From: Oehlia diaphana
Lineage: Eukaryota; Glomeromycota; Glomeromycetes; Glomerales; Glomeraceae
Length of the DNA stretch: 64,000 nucleotides
Reading direction: 5' to 3'
Assembly (NCBI GenBank): GCA_003833135.1
Contig: QZLH01000001.1
Span: 325,020 to 389,019, forward strand
The notes beneath the pieces were generated by a model. That model saw only the letters and a list, made by a program, of their open reading frames with translations. It did no database searches and was not told the DNA's origin. Shown here piece after piece: positions 35,704 to 48,223 of this stretch. Both the position numbers and the translations under genes were made by a program. Each line of letters opens with the position of its first letter. Position 1 is the first letter of the stretch.

Positions 35704-36903
35704 CCTTGAATCGTTATCAAAAAACATTTTTAGTTAGCATTGTTAGAGTTACTATTTATGTTTATTATTCAGCTTTAAATAAATAAACAGCAATTGTGAT
35801 CACGTGTTTATCAAGTCATATATATCTTTGCATTATTTGCATTAGTAATTTAATACTCGATTTAATTAATTGTTATAAGTTTTAAATAAAAAAAAATTTT
35901 TTTTTTTTTCTTACAAATTAGTCTTGATGAATTTTTCTTAATAATCGAAAGTTAACTGATTAAAAGTGAAGAAACGAAAAGATTTCGCGAAAAATGTCAT
36001 GTCAACACTCAACACATATATGATTAAAGATGATGTGATCTGAAAAAGTGCATTAAATGGAAGATATTTACGATTGTATTCGGAAGAACAAGATTAGAAA
36101 CGTTTTAAAATTAAGGAATTGTTTATAGGCGAAATCACATTTATTGAAATATTCGACGTTAAAATAGAAATTATATACTTAATTCAGTAATTTGTATCTT
36201 GATAATAACGTGATATAATTCAGAATTTTCAGAATTTCAGATCATACAGTGTAAAATCGGAATAATATGCAAATTATATATACAGTATATTTAACAATAA
36301 ATTAAAAAAAAAATTTTTTTTTTTTTTCATACACAGTTGGTACCATTAGCATCTACTATGATACCCCAAAGGGTGAGCCAGACACGGGACGGGTAGTGTG
36401 CGCCCATCTGAAAGTGATCACGCAAGGTTACACTAGGTTTCTATATTTGAAAACTCACACTAGCTGCAGTAACCAAGATTCAGGCACATTTTGCAAAAAA
36501 TTGGGTACCCATGTTTATTTAGTTTAATATTAGTGATCACTAATTATACTAGTCATTAATGTAAATTACGAACTCGTAAATGAAGCCAGACATTCCGAAG
36601 GGGTTAGAAACTGTTTTTAAGTTACTCCATGAACTTTTTTTTACGCCATTCAAATATTTATATATTTACTTATTGTGAAATTGTACAACTCTAACTCTAA
36701 TGCAGGGTGAGCTTTCAAATAAATCTCAAAAAGATTGTCTATAGTTCGTTTTTTGCTCTATTATATATGTGTATAACTATCTCGGCCAAATATGAGGCTT
36801 ATTTTGGAAAAAATGGTACAGATTAGTCGTATACAAAAGTCGTTATTTTTCATCAATAGATAATTTACCAAATAAAAAGATTTGAAATTTAATTTTTTGT
36901 GCC
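35704..36903. other. intergenic; no gene
   Basis: It contains a locally GC-richer block at about 36340-36480 ('gggtgagccagacacgggac') that lacks an open frame. It does not look like a tRNA. It may be repeat-derived. Confidence 0.45.
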
Positions 36904-38583
36904 ATGTATCAATTTGGTGAAGAAATAAGATATAGACCGTGTGTTCGATGCAAACAAGTAGATTATTCAAAAAGTAAATTTTGTGAGACTTGTCTTTTAA
37001 AAAATCATGAGGAAAAATATGGAATATGTTTGGAGTGCAAACAAGTAAATACGGGGAATAATTGGTGTAAAGCTTGTAATTCAAAAAGATTTCAACAAAA
37101 TTTTAATAATTGGACTAGTGGTAATAATGATATTGATAAGTTCATTCAAAATACTCAGTTATCGGCAGAAACTTGTTTTCAAAAGTTAGAATGGATATCT
37201 TATGATAGATTTATTAACCCTACGTATATTTCAAAAGGTGGATTTGGTAAAGTATATAGAGCAACTTGGAAAGAAGGTTATATTTCACACTGGGATACGC
37301 GTAAAAATCAATGGGGTAGATCTAATGTAAATAAGTTTGTAGCTCTTAAAAGTTTAAATAATTCACAAAATGTTACATTGGAATTTGTTAATGAGGTACA
37401 ATATGTTATACCATATAAATTAATTTATTAATTTTTTGATTACTAATAATTATTTATAATAATTAGATTACATCACATCTAAAAGTACATGACATTAAAT
37501 CACCGCATGAAGTTATTAAATGTTATGGAATATCTCTAGATCCTAAAACAAAAGAATATATTATGGTCATGAATTATGCTGAAATGGGAAATCTGCAAAA
37601 TTTTTTGAACAATAAATCAAAAAGATTGCATAAAAGTTATAAAATAGCTATAAAATTGTATGAAGGGGATTTTAATTTGTATTTGCGAATGTGGAAATAT
37701 AAACTTGATATTTTAGCGGGAATTTCAAGTGGACTTAAGAAAATCCATGGTAAAAGATTAATTCATCGAGATTTACATATTGGAAATATAGTATGTAATC
37801 ACTCAAACCCTTCTATAACGGATATGGGATTATGTAAACCCGCAAATTATCATGAATTGGAAAATAAAAATAGTAAATATGGCGTATTATCTTATTTGGC
37901 TCCTGAAATTTTAAGAGGACAAGATTATACCCAAGCTTCTGATATTTACAGTTTGGGTATAATTATATATGAAGTAATTTCAGAATTGCCACCATATAAT
38001 AATATTGCTCATGACGAATTATTAGCATTAAATATCTGTGAAGGATTAAGGCCTAGATTTAATATTAAAGTACCCCAATTAATTTTGCATTTAATCAAAG
38101 AATGCCTGGATGCAAATCCATCAAATCGACCACGAACATGTAAAATTTCAAGAACTTTTTTAGCATGGGCGCAGGAAATTAATAGGCATGTAATGAGTAG
38201 AAAGAATTATGTAATGAATATAGATAATCAAGCGGAATTAACTAAAACAGAAATAATTAAACAAATTGAAGAAGTAGAAAAAATTAATAGTTCATCACAT
38301 AATAATTCATCTTTGACAAACCAAATACATCCTAAAGCTTTTTATAAAAGTAGATTATTTGATTTTAAAGATCTTCCTGAACCAAAGAATTCTGATGATT
38401 ATTATGAAACATATGAAAATATATCAAGCAAAATATATTCAGGTATTAAATTAATATATATAAACTATTTACTTGTTTATCCATCAAGTTATTTATATCA
38501 ACTAATCATTTACAGGAAATATACTAAAGTCAGACAATAGCGATTGTTTAGAATCGTTAAGAATTACTGAATCTTCTGTATAA
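36904..38583 (+). CDS. TKL-type protein kinase with Cys-rich N-terminus
   Basis: Three-exon model: 36904-37395, 37467-38442 and 38516-38583; 511 aa. The N-terminus has four CxxC pairs (CVRC, CETC, CLEC, CKAC), probably a zinc ribbon, then NFNNWTSGNND. The kinase domain runs about 115-395. It has an intact Gly-rich loop SKGGFGKVYRATW, VALKSL (Lys), IHRDLHIGN, and DMG (TDMGLCKPA) in place of DFG. Then come YLAPEIL, SDIYSLGIIIYE and NRPR. Key Asp residues are kept, so it should be catalytically active. The C-terminal FDFKDLPEPKN and a final exon ending ESLRITESSV match the family. It differs from the three other paralogues here in having a full P-loop and a simple tail. Substrates are unknown. 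Confidence 0.9.
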
Positions 38584-39626
38584 ACAAACGTAAGTTTAAT
38601 TAAATGTGAATCTAGTAAGATTATTATTAAACTTTCTGACTTTATAGTAATTAAATATATTATTTATTTACTGTTTTTTCTTATATTTTTCTTTGATTTT
38701 GATAATTATATAAATATAGCAAGTAAATGTATTTTGTTCAACATTGATTATAGAATTATTATGTTTCTTTATATAATAAAAATCAGTTTGTAATTGAGCA
38801 ATAATGAGATAAATTTTAAAAAAATCAAATATAACTTATTAGTAAAAATACTATGTATAATGCATATTTTTGTATATTCAAGAAATTCGAATTTATTTCT
38901 AGCCCATAGTGAGATTTGATATTACCACCCCTAAATTCATTTTGATTGGTTAATTTTTAATTTGGCTGACTAAATTTACATTTTTTTTTACAAAACCATT
39001 TTATTTAAATTGTGAAATTTGTTGATAAATACATTAGATTGCAAAGTTATGCATTTATAATTGTTAAAAAATCATTGGTTTAAAGCTTATTGATTGAAAT
39101 TTATCAAATCGGAGAGCCGGTTGTGTCTATTGATTCTATTCTTTACTAAGTCAATGGTTAGACATACAGTTATTTAAAACATCCTTGTAATTAAAGCTAT
39201 CCATTTTTTCTCTGCTGATCAAACTCATGATTAAAAAATCACATGATAAAATTAAGTAAATCGTGGAGTTGAAAAAAAGATTACTTGTATTTTTTATTAA
39301 CAATCGTAAAATAAATATTTATTTATAATGTATAATTCAATGCCATTATCTATCTATCCTTCCCGTCAGTTAATATCGAACTTAAAGATTAGTATTTATT
39401 TTATTTATTTTTAATATTAAACGATATAACACGACTTTAATTTCTAAAAGGTAAAAAACACTTAAAATGAAGAAAGAGATCGAACTATTGCAACTTTATT
39501 CAAAATATTATATAAATATTAATTAATAGAATTATGGTTTATAGTTAAGATATATTGTAATAACTTCGTTGATTAGATATGAAAATTTAAAATCAAGTGT
39601 TTGGATGTAATAAGTACAAGAAGTAG
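38584..39626. other. no supported gene
   Basis: AT-rich downstream region of the kinase. Nothing recognisable was seen. Confidence 0.5.
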
Positions 39627-40001
39627 TAGCCCTGTTCATTTCCGGTCGGTTGGGTTTTTCGGTCGGGTCTCGGGTTTCATTTTTTTTGGTTGGCCTGATC
39701 TTCGACAACAAAAGCCCTGTTCAAAATCGTTCGGTGGTCGGTTGTAGTTTAATTTGATTGGCCGGACCTGCTTGCATTTGTTTGCGCGACCGATCTTTTA
39801 GACCAATATTTTTTTAGGTTTTTTGGATCGAACTTTTTCTACCAATAAGATTGCTTTATTCCTGATTGATCGAAAAATGCGACCGAGCGATTTTGAACAG
39901 GGCTAAAAAAAAAACAAAAAAAATTGGGTTTTTTTAATTCGGGAAAAAAATAAAACACCACGGTGACCAATCAAAACCATGTTGCTAAATGAACAGGGCT
40001 A
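39627..40001. mobile_element. MITE (outer), TIR TAGCCCTGTTCATT
   Basis: 'tagccctgttcattt' at 39627 is the inverse of 'aaatgaacagggcta' ending at 40001. The T-A at both ends is compatible with a TA target duplication. The inside is rich in ggtcggt and poly-T. It is interrupted by a related element (next entry). Confidence 0.75.
39713..39904. mobile_element. nested MITE of the same family
   Basis: 'agccctgttcaaaatcg' (39713-39729) is inverted as 'cgattttgaacagggct' (39888-39904), a perfect 17 bp terminal inverted repeat around 158 bp. It shares its outer 12 bp with the enclosing element. Confidence 0.75.
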
Positions 40002-40542
40002 GTGTTTCGAGTGAAACTAGATTCACTTCGATAATACTGGTATGAAAAGGATAGTCTTTTTTCCTGGAGACATACACGAGGTATATAACTTCCGCTCACA
40101 AAACACACGAGGTGTTCTCAGATTTTTAGTCAAAAACACATTTCGCACGATATTACATGAAAAATTTGCCCTTTTTTTCAAACTGACAAAAGTCCTAAAC
40201 ATTCTTAATTGTCATATTGACACAAATTTTTCATCATTACTTTACATTTTTAAACTCAATAAAATTAGTATCATTTGAAAGTTCATACGTGATACTTTTA
40301 ATGTATCGTAAAAAAAGTTATATTTTGTAATAAACTTTGCCCCATTCGAAGTTCGAACTAATTTATGTAGTACAAAATTTTTAATTAGTGATTGGCTGCG
40401 CTGGAATCTGTTATGTAATAACCGCGTCTTATTTTTGGCTGAACTCTGTGAGAAGAAAAATATATATACTTTATTTTTTATCTTACATTCTTTTCTTTTA
40501 CATCATTGTATTTAAAAATATAAACTTTTCAACATCCATTTG
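40002..40542. other. no supported gene
   Basis: The 78-codon open frame 40042-40278 has no recognisable content or splice context. Confidence 0.45.
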
Positions 40543-40631
40543 ACGCGTATACCAAAGGTGTTATCAATAAGTCTCAGGTCTCATAGCTGAAGAGACTTTA
40601 TATATGACGCGTCGTATGTGATTTTACGCGT
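40543..40631. promoter_or_regulatory. cluster of three ACGCGT (MCB-like) sites
   Basis: ACGCGT occurs at 40543-40548, 40607-40612 and 40626-40631. ACGCGT is the MluI cell-cycle box core bound by fungal MBF. Three copies in 89 bp are unexpected in DNA this AT-rich. About 100 bp further on, a short ATG frame (40734) runs to a GTAAGC donor after nine codons, so a promoter with a short first exon is possible, but no later exon was found. Confidence 0.4.
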
Positions 40632-41014
40632 CGTTGGAGAGAGGATGAGAGAGAAGCCGCAAATTGACTCTTTAAAAGAGAGCCAAAAGTAAAGAAAATA
40701 GGAGGAGTACTATATATTTATGAAAAATTCGAAATGGTCATCAACAAACCATACCATAAGGTAAGCTTAAGATCCCTGCTTGGTCTTCTCAGTGTGTGTG
40801 TGAGCTGAATATGTGATACATCGTCTAGAAAAATAAAACACCATTGGATATCATGTCTTTCAACTCAGCAGATACACCTAGCGAAACTGGCTAAAACTAC
40901 TTCGTACATTTGATATTCACTATTATAATACGTAATGTTATATACATTTCTCCAGGAACGAAAAAATATTATTAGAAATAATTTCCGATCCCAATATACG
41001 ACGCCTAGGGGAGG
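40632..41014. other. no supported gene
   Basis: Apart from the nine-codon ATG-to-donor segment at 40734-40760, nothing coding can be supported. Confidence 0.4.
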
Positions 41015-41061
41015 ATACCAGAAGACCATTTATTATCGTTTCCACTTCCTTCTATCGTAAT
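41015..41061. repeat. inverted copy of the 42181 repeat unit
   Basis: 'ataccagaagaccatttatt' followed by 'atcgtttccacttccttc' is the reverse complement of most of the unit starting at 42181, about 1.1 kb away. Confidence 0.75.
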
Positions 41062-42180
41062 TAAGTCCTAATATTTACGCGATGATCCCATTAGATAAAA
41101 TCCTATTACAGCTCAGGCCTACTGATCATAGAAATATTTAGGATTTTGTAAGGTTTCCTATACTTTTTTTGATAATATTTGTGTTTGTATTTTTGATAAT
41201 TTGAATTTTAGCTTGTATTTTCGGGCTCAGTCTTTCTTATCAGACATATATAATATTCAAATGGTACTTAGATAAATCATCATCAATAGGTACAGCGTTC
41301 TTTTATGACATATTGACAATTTAAAAATGATACGATTGATATTTGTAAGAATGTTGAATAAGTTATGATGCCATGTATATGGTAAGTACAAAGGGGCTGG
41401 TTTCTTCCCAATTGCGCCCAAGGTTACAGCCTGAACGGAGTCTTAGTTATTTTTTATAACTATCTTATTTTAATTCTTTAAAATTTGTAGGGTATGTTCT
41501 CATTCGTTTTCTCGATAAATAAATGGCTCAGGAGTTCGGGAGATTCAGGTCATCATTCCACTATGTATGGTATGTACAAAGGGTGGTAGGACATCCGATG
41601 ACCCTGATATTTCAAATGAATTTTTCTATCTTGATATTTCAAATTCAATTGACGGGAGCGTTACTATTTAAATAGTCCACATGATTTTAGTTGTTTCATT
41701 TAATGCAGATGAGTATGCAACACAATCAGAATGGCGGAGAACATAAATTGAGCTCAGAAAATGACGTAACAAAGATTTTTCTATTATTATTAAATTGAAG
41801 TCATCTTAATTGAGCGAGATATAGGATTTTGAAGTAAGTACTGCTCATATAATATAAATGTATTTTATTTTAACTTTTTTTTAAAAAAATTTTACAAAAA
41901 TTGTAATGTTTATCTGGCTTGAATTAATAACTAATAAGTAAATTAACAAGAAAATTGGAATGAGTGATTTACTTTAATGGGATGCTCATACAGGCTTTTT
42001 AACGTTCAACGGTGATTATCCGATCAATAAAGGAGGAATTTCAATATTTAATTCATCCGAATAATTTTCCTCGAAGTCGTCTTTACTTAGTAAGAACATT
42101 TTGATATTTCTAAACCATATTTTGATTACATAATTACGTAAAAACTTTTTAAAGAATATTATTCATATATTTCCTCCCCT
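41062..42180. other. repeat-bounded non-coding DNA
   Basis: It lies between inverted copies of the 60-bp unit. It contains a diverged direct repeat pair ('atgtatatggtaagtacaaa' near 41372 and 'atgtatggtatgtacaaagg' near 41563). No open frame is recognised. Confidence 0.45.
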
Positions 42181-42345
42181 ATTCGGTTTCCTCCGAAGGA
42201 AATGGAAACGATAATAAATGGTCTTCTGGTATCATCCCCTATCCGGTTTCCTCTGAAGAAAAAGGCAATTTACGGTCTTCTGGTATCCTTCCTTATTTGG
42301 GTTTCTCCGAAGGAAGTGGAAACGATAATAGGGTTTCTGGTCTCC
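42181..42345. repeat. three tandem ~55-60 bp units
   Basis: Unit 1 is 42181-42240 ('cggtttcctccgaaggaa' to 'ggtcttctggtatc'). Unit 2 is 42241-42294 with a small deletion. Unit 3 is about 42295-42345, diverged. 'ggtttcctccgaagga' is itself partly palindromic. Confidence 0.75.
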
Positions 42346-43443
42346 TAATGCTATGCGGGTGATAAAGGATAACGACTAAAAAATATGGGCGAGTGTTAGA
42401 AAAAGGGACAACTGTTAACCGAATTTTTTTTTTGAGTAAAAAATATTGATCACTGTACTACAAATTTGTTATTTCGATCCTTTTTCTAGCAATGTTCTTT
42501 CAAATATTAAAAATCTGTCAAAGTATTTTAATTTGGCCATTATTTGCTTATATAAAACAAAGAAAATTAGATTAGATGAAAATTAATGATTAATTTAAGG
42601 GATAGATGGATAAAGAAATTAGATTAGATGGATAAATGGATAATAATATTTATTATAGGCAAATTAAATTATATAAATGGTAAAAATAATGATAAATTTC
42701 TTTCAAGTTTATTAGAATTAGATGTAATTTATATAGTAATTAAATAATGAACTTAACAAAACTGAAATTGTAAGATGTAATACGAATTATTTTAAATTAT
42801 ATTTTGTATAAATTTGGAAACTCCAATTTAATAATAAAAACTATAACGATTACCCAAATAACTCAATAAAATCACAAAAAGTAGTGTAACCAAAATTTAT
42901 TTATATAAAATCGGAACCTGATTTTCATTGCATTGATAATATGAAACTCTACTTATAATGAATCAATAAATATGGGTTTGTTTACAGTTTGTAAGATAAA
43001 ACGTGAATTATTAATTATTTAATTATTTTATTTATAAATTGGGAATTTCCAATATTCATTTTACATTGATAATAATAATGAATAAGGTGCTTGATATTAA
43101 AACTTAACGATAATGAACCGATAATTATAGTTAAAAAAAAATCATGCGCATGTTTAAAACGAAAAGAATTGAATGTAATAAATAATTAAATATTATCAAG
43201 TAAATGAGTATGATGTATAAACTTTTGTAATAACAATAACTTAATTTATTGTGACACGGCAACTTTAACCTTTAATTAATGCTATTTCAGGTGATTTGAT
43301 CTACAAATCCATTGAGATTGCCTAAATCTTTTCATTTGTTTGTTTGTTGGTTTTAAAATTCGGAGTATGTAAGCCGTAATAACAGATATAAAAAAAAAAT
43401 AATTCCACAGCATTTTCACGTAACGAAAAAAAAAAATTCTTTA
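42346..43443. other. no supported gene
   Basis: AT-rich upstream region of the broken kinase gene. Confidence 0.5.
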
Positions 43444-45495
43444 ATGGCTGGTATTATTAGACAAAATTTAGTTTATGCAGCGCTCGATAAAGCAGATTCT
43501 TTGACGGATTTTGAAAAATACAAAAACATAGATAGCCGTTATGAATTTAAAAAGGAAACGGTTCTTAACGATGAAACTCTTAATGAAAATGAAAAAATCG
43601 AAGCCATAAAAATATTGACTAAAGATTACGATTATTTTAAAGTACTTTACAATACGGGAACAAAAAGATTGTGTAAAGAATGTCAAAAAGAATGTTTAGC
43701 CACATTATATTGTGAACATTGTATTCGAATCTTTTTGAAAATAATTTTTCGAATTGGACATCTAATAATAATGATATTGATAGTTTATTACAAAGATGTC
43801 AAGAAGAATCATTTCGTCCAAACAAAATACTTGAATGGATACCATACGAAAAACTACAAAATATTGAATATTTGACTAGAGGCGGTTGTTCTGAAAATTT
43901 ATACAGCAGATTGGATCGACGGACAATACATCGAGTGGGATCAAGACAATAAGCAATTAAAAAGAACCGGATCTCATAAAGTAATACTTAAAACATTGAT
44001 AAATGTTTTAAATGCTAATAGAAGTTGGTTCGAAGAGGTCATATTATTTCAATTTACTTTATATGTAAAAATACATTTTAACTAATGACTAATTTATAAA
44101 TATTATATATATGTTTATAGGCAAAAGTTCATTTAACTATTGGGAACAAAAGTACTGAGATCGTTAAATGTTATGGGTTAACCCAAGAGCCAAAAAATGG
44201 AGTTTATATGCTTGTGATGCAATTAATGGATACGAATTTAAAAAAATATTTAAATAATCATCATCCGCTTACGTGGAAAGAAAAAATAAAAATATCTTAT
44301 GATATTGTAGATGCGCTTCATAGTATTCATAGTAATAATGCGATTCGTCGAGATCTGCATTCCGGAAATATTCTATATCTGAAATCCAAAAATTATTGGT
44401 ACTGATATAAGTGATTTCGGATTTTGTGGACCTGCTGATAAATCACTAAACAGTGTATATGGAAATCTTCCTTACATAGCACCTGAAGTTTTAACTAGAA
44501 AAGAAAATACTTTTAAATCTGATATATACAGTTTTGGTATGCTCATGTGGGAAATTGCATCGGAACAAACACCTTTTCATAATTGTAAACATGATTTTTA
44601 TCTTGCAATGGGTATAGTTAATGGTTTGAGACCACGAAACATATCAGGGATTCCATCAGAATATAAAGAATTAATGAAAAAATGTTTAGATGCTGATCCG
44701 TTACAAAGACCCGATATTGATACTCTTTTTAATGAGATTGAAAAAATGTGGAAAAACTCTTACACTGAGCCTGAATTTTTATTAACTCCTATTTTATTGT
44801 TTCCCCGAAATTTTCAACCTAGTTCAAGTTCTAAGTTACATTCATTATCAACCAGTAGTAAACTTCATCGATTTAAAAACTTACCAGAACCAGTAAATGC
44901 GATTGGAGGTAATTATAAATTTATTATCTTTTATTACTTTTACCCATTTTTAACTACATATTTAAATAATTAACGTTAAAAAATTCTTTCTTTTTTAACA
45001 GAACTAGAACGTAATTATTATTTTTTTTTTATAACATTAATATAAATAAATATAAATGTAAATGTAAATTTAACAAAATTTTATTTTTTTGTAGCATTTC
45101 ATAGCAGACCATATGACTTTAATATACCTCATACCCGTAGTAAGTTTAATTATAATATGATATTATTATTATATTTATATTATATTTATAATCTTAGTAT
45201 TAATATAACAATTCAAATTTTTATTTAGATTTGGAAATCACTTCCGAAGGTATAATTTTAAAGTTTGATTACTTTTATACGTAATATTATATTAATATTA
45301 TTTATCATACCGGTAATTTGTTAGATAAAGCAGAACCAAAATCGAAATTCTTTGAAATAATATATTATTATATAGGTGAGTCAATTATATCTTTCTTTAC
45401 AATTCATTTTGAATAAAGTTAATAAAAAGATATCTTTTAATTTAATAATAATAGAACGCATTAAAAGAATATTTGAAGTATTTTTTTTTTACTAA
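43444..45495 (+). pseudogene. broken TKL-type kinase paralogue
   Basis: This is the same gene layout as at 11668: exon 1 43444-44037, exon 2 44121-44908, microexon 45002-45010, then 45095-45139, 45229-45249, 45325-45375 and 45455-45495 (stop). Three frame changes are seen relative to the paralogues. One base is lost in an A-run near 43738 (LKNNFSNW split), one A is gained near 43895 (GCSE / IYTADW), and about four bases are gained at 44400 (NYWY / ISDFGFCG). The catalytic loop reads IRRDLHSGN, the His of HRD being replaced. The exon 1 donor is gtcata, also weak. The tail exons remain open and in phase (FHSRPYDFNIP, DKAEPKSKFFE). Homopolymer position of the first two suggests either real decay or consensus errors; all three together favour a pseudogene. 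Confidence 0.8.
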
Positions 45496-45852
45496 AGATA
45501 TTATTGCAAAAGTCAATTTTCTAAAATTAATTATTTTAGTGTAAAGTATATCTTATTTCATTGGTTTTTATAAATATATTTAATTTTATTATTTTTATTT
45601 TTAATATTACGAAAAGAACAGTGTACATATTTCATTATATTAATATTAGCGAGTGCACAATTTTACTGATAATTAAACATCACAACTTATGGAGTAATTT
45701 ACTACTTGTTTTAACTCAGTTTATTGTCAATGAAAATCAAATTTATATAACAAAAGAGAATATACAATATATGTCTAAAACTTAATAACTTTTATATATT
45801 TGATATATTCGATATAATATTAATCTTAACTATTCGCTTCTTAATTGCATTT
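45496..45852. other. short convergent intergenic region
   Basis: Lies between the stop of the broken kinase (plus) and the stop of the Sel1-repeat gene (minus). No gene was seen. Confidence 0.5.
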
Positions 45853-48223
45853 TCAAGCTAATTTAATACCTTTAGTTTTACACATAGCAATAGCTTTAGG
45901 TTGACCAGATAAAGCAGCTAACCTAAGATAATTACTACCTTTCTCTTCATCTTTATTAGCACCAATACCATTATATAATATATTACCAATATTATACATA
46001 GCAGTATGATTACCATTATCGGCTGACATTTGAAAATATCTTATGGATTCTTTAATATCCCTTTTAATGGCTTCACCTGACCATAAACAATGTCCATATC
46101 TCAATTGAGCATCTGCTAAACCAAAATCTGCTGCTTCTTTAAAATATTCTACAGATTGTTTAACTCTTAATTGTTTTGCATTTTTATCCTCAGGATCTTC
46201 TATTGGACATAAATCATAATATAAATAATATCCTTTCCAATATCTAAATTTAAAAATATATAAATATTAGTATTTATATGATTTTAAAAAAAAAGTAAGT
46301 ATCAACTTTTTTTGATTACTTACTTAGCAAGCATATCATCAAGTTCAGAGTGTTGACAAAAGGCTTTCCATGCTTTTAATCTATCTCCATTCTTCTTATG
46401 TTCTGCGATAGCTTCTTTAACACTCAATGTATCAATATCAATTACACTTAAATCTAAAGATAATTCTAAATCATCAGGATCTGGTAAATCTGATTGAGAA
46501 GGACCACAAATTGGGGAAGAAGTCGGAGTTTTCTTTGGTTTATGAATTTGATAAATATCATTTAATGTCATAAATATGTCTTTTAAAGAAGGTCTTGCGC
46601 TTGGACTATCTTGCATAGCTAAATAATAAAAAAAATATATATAGTATTTATATAATTATATATTTTATCAAAATGTTAGATAATAAAAATCATGATTTAT
46701 AATACCTTGATATGCAATTTTAACCCATTCATTAGGTACACCAAGACTGAATGATGGTCTATATTTTTGATTAACTACTAGATTTCTTATTTGTACTATA
46801 TCATTTTCCCTTTGAAATGGTAATTTTCCTTCAGCAATTTCCCATAATACCATACCAAAACTATAAATTTCACATTTTGCAGTATAAGGATTATTATGAT
46901 CCTTTAATTTTTCAGGAGCCATCCATCTTACATTATCAATAGTTGCTTTAACATGTGTACTAAAATCTCTAAATCCACGACTTAAAGTAAAATTGGCTAA
47001 TTTAGCACAACGATGACGAGTTATTAAAATATTTTCTGAACGTATATCGTGATGTAATATGGATACGGTATGTAAAAAAGTTAATCCACGAGAAATATCA
47101 ATAGCAATTTGAGATTTTTCAAGCCAACTAAGTGGTCCATAATCTGTATAATATTCTTTAAGATTACCATATTCAAACCATTCAGTTACCATATACATTA
47201 TTTCTTCCTCATTAACAAATCCATAAAATTTTACTATATATTTTGATTCTTTAAGTTTTTTTAATATAGTTACTTGACTCAATATATCATTAATTTGTTT
47301 CTTTTCTTCTTTATCAAAAATTCTTTTCTTTAATGCTACTTCTTCCCCTTTACGTAATTTTTTAATTACTTTATTACCACGTTTAACCATTTCAGGTGGA
47401 TCAGAAAATTCATTCATTGGAATAGTTGCATCAGCTATAATATCCTCATTTTTTGAAAGTAATTTTTTTTGCCATGCTAAATTCCATTGTGTAATATCAT
47501 CTAATTTAGCATTAATTCCTGATACTTCATTAGCAATACCTCCTTCAATATCATGTATATACTATAATTTTTTTTTTTTAAAAAAAAAAAAAATCTTAGG
47601 AATTAGGAATTTTTTTAAAAAAAAGTATTTAAAAAAAAGAGGCTTATTTTTTCATTAATTACCTTATTCATTTCCTTAATATCATGACTCAAAATCTTTT
47701 TCTCTTTTTCCATTTGAATTTGGTTAGTAACAGCAATAGAAAAATTTAAAACTCTCATTAAACCTTCAAATTCATTAGTTAAATCAAAAAAATCTTTTTC
47801 TATACTATTAGCAGCTAAAAATCTTCTTAAACCTTTAATTTGAGAAATTTCTTCAATAAATTTTTTTATTTTACTTACTATAATAACTAATCTTTGAAAA
47901 TTTTTATAATATTCTTTTGATTTAAATAATGATTCATTTTCTAATCTACGTATTTCTAAATTTTTTACAGCGGTTTCTGCGGCTGTAGTTCTTGATAATA
48001 ATGATCCACATATCCTTTTATTATGTTCTGCTGTTTGATAAATATTAATTATATCTGATGTTAACCTTGATACTTCTGTTATTAATGGTAAAAATGGTGA
48101 TATTGAATCTGATACTTTTGATGCTCCAAAACTATTAATTGTCGCATCTGTTATGTTTAATGCACGTTCTACCACCGTATTTACGTTGGTATTATTATCC
48201 ACTTTTGCACTTTCTTGAGACAT
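45853..48223 (-). CDS. helical-domain pseudokinase with Sel1-like repeats
   Basis: Four-exon model: 48223-47663, 47561-46706, 46618-46324 and 46243-45853; 700 aa, all junctions in frame. Residues 1-187 are predicted all-helical (ISPFLPLITEVSRLTSDIIN, then NKRICGSLLSRTTAAE) and resemble the MLKL N-terminal/HeLo-like four-helix domain. Residues about 235-515 are a TKL kinase fold. The Gly-rich loop is degenerate (KRGNKVIKKLRKG), VALK Lys is at about 265, HHD replaces HRD (about 357), and ANF (LANFTLSR) replaces DFG, so the metal-binding Asp is missing. The regulatory and scaffold elements WMAPEKL and CEIYSFG are kept. Residues about 575-700 are Sel1-like repeats (SVEYFKEAADFGLADAQLRYG, YFQMSADNGNHTAMYNIG). 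This architecture is known as an expanded family in Rhizophagus. Function is unknown; the MLKL parallel is inference. Confidence 0.85.

Noticed and set aside
36340..36480. tRNA or other structured RNA in the GC-richer block
   Set aside because: No cloverleaf, no GGTTCGAATCC-type B box, and no terminator-like T run in the right place.
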